A stretch of DNA of 64,000 bases from JACCQS01 sp963766765. GTDB lineage: Bacteria; Actinomycetota; Actinomycetes; Mycobacteriales; Geodermatophilaceae. Positions within the stretch are counted from its first letter, which is position 1. Every line of letters starts with the position of its first letter. Below the pieces are notes generated by a model. That model did no database searches. It had not been told where the DNA came from and saw only the letters and a list, made by a program, of their open reading frames with translations. The stretch spans positions 62,001 to 126,000 of the forward strand of contig CAVYBR010000007.1 in the NCBI GenBank assembly GCA_963766765.1, read 5' to 3'. The position numbers were made by a program, and so were the translations under genes. Positions 61,387 through 64,000 of this stretch are shown here, in pieces.

Positions 61387-62097
61387 ATGACTGAATCACC
61401 GTCCGACGGTTCCGACGGTTCAGCACCGACCGACGATTCACCGCCGGCCGACGATTCACCGCCGGCCGACCGCGACCCGAGCGAATTCCGGCGGCGGCTG
61501 AGCCTGGCGATCGTGATCCTGGTGATTCCCGCCGCGCTGATCCTGTGGCTCAGTCTCGGTGGCGGCGATGACTCGCAAGATGCCAGCGACGCGTCGGGCA
61601 CGTCGGCCGGCGAGTCCGCGACGTCGTCGCAGTCGCGGGAGCCGGCCGCTGTACCGACCCAGGTGGAGACTCCCGCGTTGGATCCGGCCGCCGTGATCCC
61701 GGCACTGCAACCCGTACCGCTCGATGCCGCAGTCGACTACGGCAACGGCGTGACTGTCTTCATCCAGGACGTGGCGCAGTTCGATGCAGAGGGGCGAGGA
61801 GTCGGTGAAGTCAGTGGCCCGGCGCTGCGGGTGACCCTCGTCATCACCAACCTGACCGGACAGGACCTGGGCCTGGACACGGTCACGGTCAACCTCGCAT
61901 CCGGAGCCGACCGTGACCCGGCGTCTCCGGTGTCCGACGATGCGGCCCGTCCGTTCTCGGGCACGCTTTCCACCGGCCAGTCGGCAGTTGGTGTCTATTC
62001 GTTCACCGTGGCCCAGGACGCGCTGGACTCCATCACAGTCACGCTGAACTACACCGCGGGTGCCGTGACGGCGGTGTTCACCGGGGCTGTGTCATAG
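61387..62097 (+). CDS. membrane-anchored extracytoplasmic protein of unknown function
   Basis: A 236-residue protein with an acidic Pro/Ser/Asp-rich cytoplasmic N-terminus (containing an exact 18-bp DNA duplication at 61432-61449 and 61450-61467), one membrane helix (about 37-58), a Ser/Ala-rich linker and a C-terminal beta-sandwich-like domain (VTVFIQDVAQFDAEG, ALRVTLVITNLTGQ, TLSTGQSAVGVYSFTV), reminiscent of DUF4352-type domains. It is 9 bp after the CDP-alcohol transferase, so it is probably the last gene of that operon. Confidence 0.72.
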   Translation: MTESPSDGSDGSAPTDDSPPADDSPPADRDPSEFRRRLSLAIVILVIPAALILWLSLGGGDDSQDASDASGTSAGESATSSQSREPAAVPTQVETPALDPAAVIPALQPVPLDAAVDYGNGVTVFIQDVAQFDAEGRGVGEVSGPALRVTLVITNLTGQDLGLDTVTVNLASGADRDPASPVSDDAARPFSGTLSTGQSAVGVYSFTVAQDALDSITVTLNYTAGAVTAVFTGAVS

Positions 62098-62306
62098 GTC
62101 GGGGCTCCGAGGATCAGCGGTTACCGAACGTCTGACAGTCGCACACGCAGAGTGAGTAAACGCATGATAGGAAAGCTGCGCCCTCAACTACTCATACGCA
62201 ACGTAGTCAAATCACGTTTCCTGGGCCGCCAGAACGGCTAGACCTCCCGCAATTCTTACGGTTAGTATCCGCGCGAGCCAATCCGGGCGCTGTTCGTTGG
62301 GAACCC

Positions 62307-64000
62307 ATGACTATCCCGTCTGCTGTCTTGCGTCGTGCCCTCTTGGCTATGATCGCGTCCCTGGCGAGCATCGCGGGAGTGCTGTCCATCGTGCCCGCCG
62401 CAAGTGCGGATTCCGCCCCCGCGAATCCGGCGAATCCTGCGACGCCGGTGACCGCCAGCGCGGACAGCCTGCCCACCGTGCAGATCGACGGTGTCGCCTG
62501 GTCGCAGGTGGTCGTCGGCAATACCGTCTATGTCGCAGGCGAATTCACCACCGCCCGGCCGGCCGGCGCGGCCCCGGGGACCCAAACGACGCCCCGGAAC
62601 AATCTGCTTGCCTATGACATCCGCACCGGCGCCCTGATCACCTCTTTTGCCCCCAACCTCAACGCACAGGCGCTGGTCGTGAAGGCGTCGCCGGACGGTT
62701 CGCGGATCTATGTCGGCGGTGACTTCACGGTGGCTGACGGTGAGCCGCGCTACCGGGTCGCCGCCTACAGCACAGCTACCGGTGCCTTGATCCCGAGCTT
62801 CGCGCCGATCGTTGGGGCCCAAGTACGCGGCCTCGCCGTCAGCGACACCGCGGTCTACGTAGGTGGACACTTCGCCGGCGTCGGCCCCAACGGTGAAACC
62901 CCGCGGGCTCGCTTGGCGGCCTTCAGCACTGAAGATGGCTCGATCCTGCCGTGGGCGCCGGTCTCCGGCGTCGGCAAGAACGCCAACGGGTCCACTGCGG
63001 TGAGTTCCTCGATCGACGCACTCGTGGTTGCACCGGGCGGCGCCAAGATCATCGCGGCCGGACGGTTCGGCAAGATGAACGGGGTGGCCACGTCAGGCGT
63101 GGCCGCTCTCGATCCGGTCAGCGGCGCGACCCTGCCGTGGGCGATCGGTCAGATCATCACCAACCAGGGCGACAACTCCTCGATAAACAGCCTCAGTGTG
63201 GATGCGGACACCGTCTACGGGACCGGCTACGACTTCTACGGTCCGGGCAACCTCGAGGGCACCTTCGCCGCGAATCCGGACACCGGCGCGATCAAGTGGA
63301 TCCAGGAGTGCCACGGCGACCACTACAGCGCCTTCTCGATGGCGAACGTCATCTACACGACCTCGCACACGCACGTGTGCAGCAACATCGGCGGCTTCCC
63401 GGAGACCAACCCGCGGACCCACCACAACGCAACAGCGTTCAGCAAGGCAGCGACCGGCGTGGTCGGCAACGCGACCATTGGTAACAACAACTTCACGGGT
63501 AAGCCTGCCCCGGCCCTGCTGACCTGGTTCCCGCCCTTCGCCGGCGGGACCTACACCGGACAGGGCCAAGCCGGCTGGAACGTGGCCGGCAACAGCGAGT
63601 ACATCGTGTACGGCGGGGAGTTCCCGGTCGTCAACAACAAGTACCAGCAGGGACTTGTCCGCTTCCCGATCCCGTCGCTCGCGCCGAACCAGATGGGACC
63701 GGATCTCGTTGGGAACAACCTCAACCCGACCCTCTCCTTCCAGGGCAACAAGACCATCCGGGTGACCTGGCGGGCGATCAAGGACCGCGACAACGAGACG
63801 CTCACCTACACGGTCATCCGCAACAACGTCATCGTGGCGAATCGGACGACTGTCACTGCCAAGTTCTGGAGCCTGCCCTCGATCGTGTTCAACGACACCA
63901 ACCGGGGCGGCGGCACATACAGCTACCAGATCTATGCCTCCGACCCGTGGGGGAACCAGGTAGCCGGATCGAAGGTAAATATCACGATCGGTGGCACCCC
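62307..64000 (+). CDS. large secreted beta-propeller-like surface protein (3' truncated)
   Basis: An open frame from ATG 62307 to the window end (at least 564 residues, no stop). A signal peptide (LRRALLAMIASLASIAGVL, cut near ASA) is followed by repeats of the type VGNTVYVAGEF, SRIYVGGDFTVADG, DTAVYVGGHFAGVG and AKIIAAGRFGKMNG, a propeller-like array at about 50-60 residue spacing. A stretch near GPDLVGNNLNPTLSFQGNKTIRV then begins a fibronectin-III- or PKD-like domain (about residue 460 on). Such proteins are typically several hundred residues longer. Placement after the glycan operon suggests a surface protein. The 209 bp before it (62098-62306) show only short A+T-rich promoter-like segments. 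Confidence 0.8.
   Translation, partial: MTIPSAVLRRALLAMIASLASIAGVLSIVPAASADSAPANPANPATPVTASADSLPTVQIDGVAWSQVVVGNTVYVAGEFTTARPAGAAPGTQTTPRNNLLAYDIRTGALITSFAPNLNAQALVVKASPDGSRIYVGGDFTVADGEPRYRVAAYSTATGALIPSFAPIVGAQVRGLAVSDTAVYVGGHFAGVGPNGETPRARLAAFSTEDGSILPWAPVSGVGKNANGSTAVSSSIDALVVAPGGAKIIAAGRFGKMNGVATSGVAALDPVSGATLPWAIGQIITNQGDNSSINSLSVDADTVYGTGYDFYGPGNLEGTFAANPDTGAIKWIQECHGDHYSAFSMANVIYTTSHTHVCSNIGGFPETNPRTHHNATAFSKAATGVVGNATIGNNNFTGKPAPALLTWFPPFAGGTYTGQGQAGWNVAGNSEYIVYGGEFPVVNNKYQQGLVRFPIPSLAPNQMGPDLVGNNLNPTLSFQGNKTIRVTWRAIKDRDNETLTYTVIRNNVIVANRTTVTAKFWSLPSIVFNDTNRGGGTYSYQIYASDPWGNQVAGSKVNITIGGT

Overview
The window is a 64 kb piece of a high-G+C actinobacterial chromosome. Support for this comes from the G+C-rich codon use, frequent GTG/TTG starts, many ATGA/GTGA stop-start overlaps, and gene orders typical of Actinobacteria: galU-glp-rimJ-sepX, pmt/rsmI-metG-tatD-rpf-rsmA-ispE, and tetR-desaturase-tRNA-glmU-prs. 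A DUF222/HNH (13E12-type) gene and an MIO-type histidine ammonia-lyase fit the same group. Genus and species cannot be fixed from the sequence.

Layout. 1-3.5 kb: a two-subunit ABC exporter (first gene cut by the window edge) and a small membrane protein. 3.5-5 kb: two tandem paralogous secreted proteins of unknown function. 5-7 kb: hutI and a PrmC-related methyltransferase. 7.2-8.9 kb: a long inverted repeat and a frameshifted DUF222-HNH gene. 8.9-10.9 kb: two tandem secreted alpha/beta-hydrolases. 11-17 kb: QueA-like enzyme, SDR, SoxR, Nei-type glycosylase, M20 amidohydrolase and hutH. 17-24 kb: PadR regulator with membrane partner, VOC protein, Na+/H+ antiporter with a UBP zinc finger, mscL, SAF-domain protein, FmdB protein, PLP enzyme and 5-formyl-THF cyclo-ligase. 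24-28 kb: galU, the gephyrin-like glp, an acetyltransferase and the divisome gene sepX/glpR, then tRNA-Ala. 28-32 kb: an 18-bp minisatellite, a conserved hypothetical gene, a strong hairpin and a multiply frameshifted subtilase. 32-43 kb: protein O-mannosyltransferase, rsmI, DoxX, DUF2630, corA, metG, tatD, rpf, rsmA, ispE. 43-48 kb: a large DUF1023-type hydrolase and the dTDP-rhamnose genes rmlC, rmlA and rmlD. 48-53.7 kb: a methyltransferase-like gene, TetR plus fatty-acid desaturase, tRNA-Gln, glmU, prs, cysQ. 53.8-64 kb: an envelope or exopolysaccharide locus with two secreted beta-helix paralogues, a Wzx-type flippase, two glycosyltransferases, a CDP-alcohol phosphatidyltransferase, an anchored protein and a large secreted protein that runs off the end.

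Several themes join these regions. (i) Many genes have a -10 hexamer (TAnnnT) ending 5-9 nt before the start codon, which predicts leaderless mRNAs; in two divergent pairs (fthC/galU and pmt/rsmI) the opposing -10 elements abut or overlap. (ii) Reading-frame breaks cluster in a few genes (DUF222-HNH, subtilase, desaturase, glmU, beta-helix 2). Because glmU is normally essential and every broken segment still encodes conserved protein, local indel errors in the assembly are more likely than gene decay, at least for glmU. (iii) Envelope and surface functions dominate: rhamnose donor synthesis, O-mannosylation, Rpf, Glp/SepX division proteins, flippase and glycosyltransferases, and paired secreted proteins. 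(iv) Tandem duplication of secreted protein genes happens three times.
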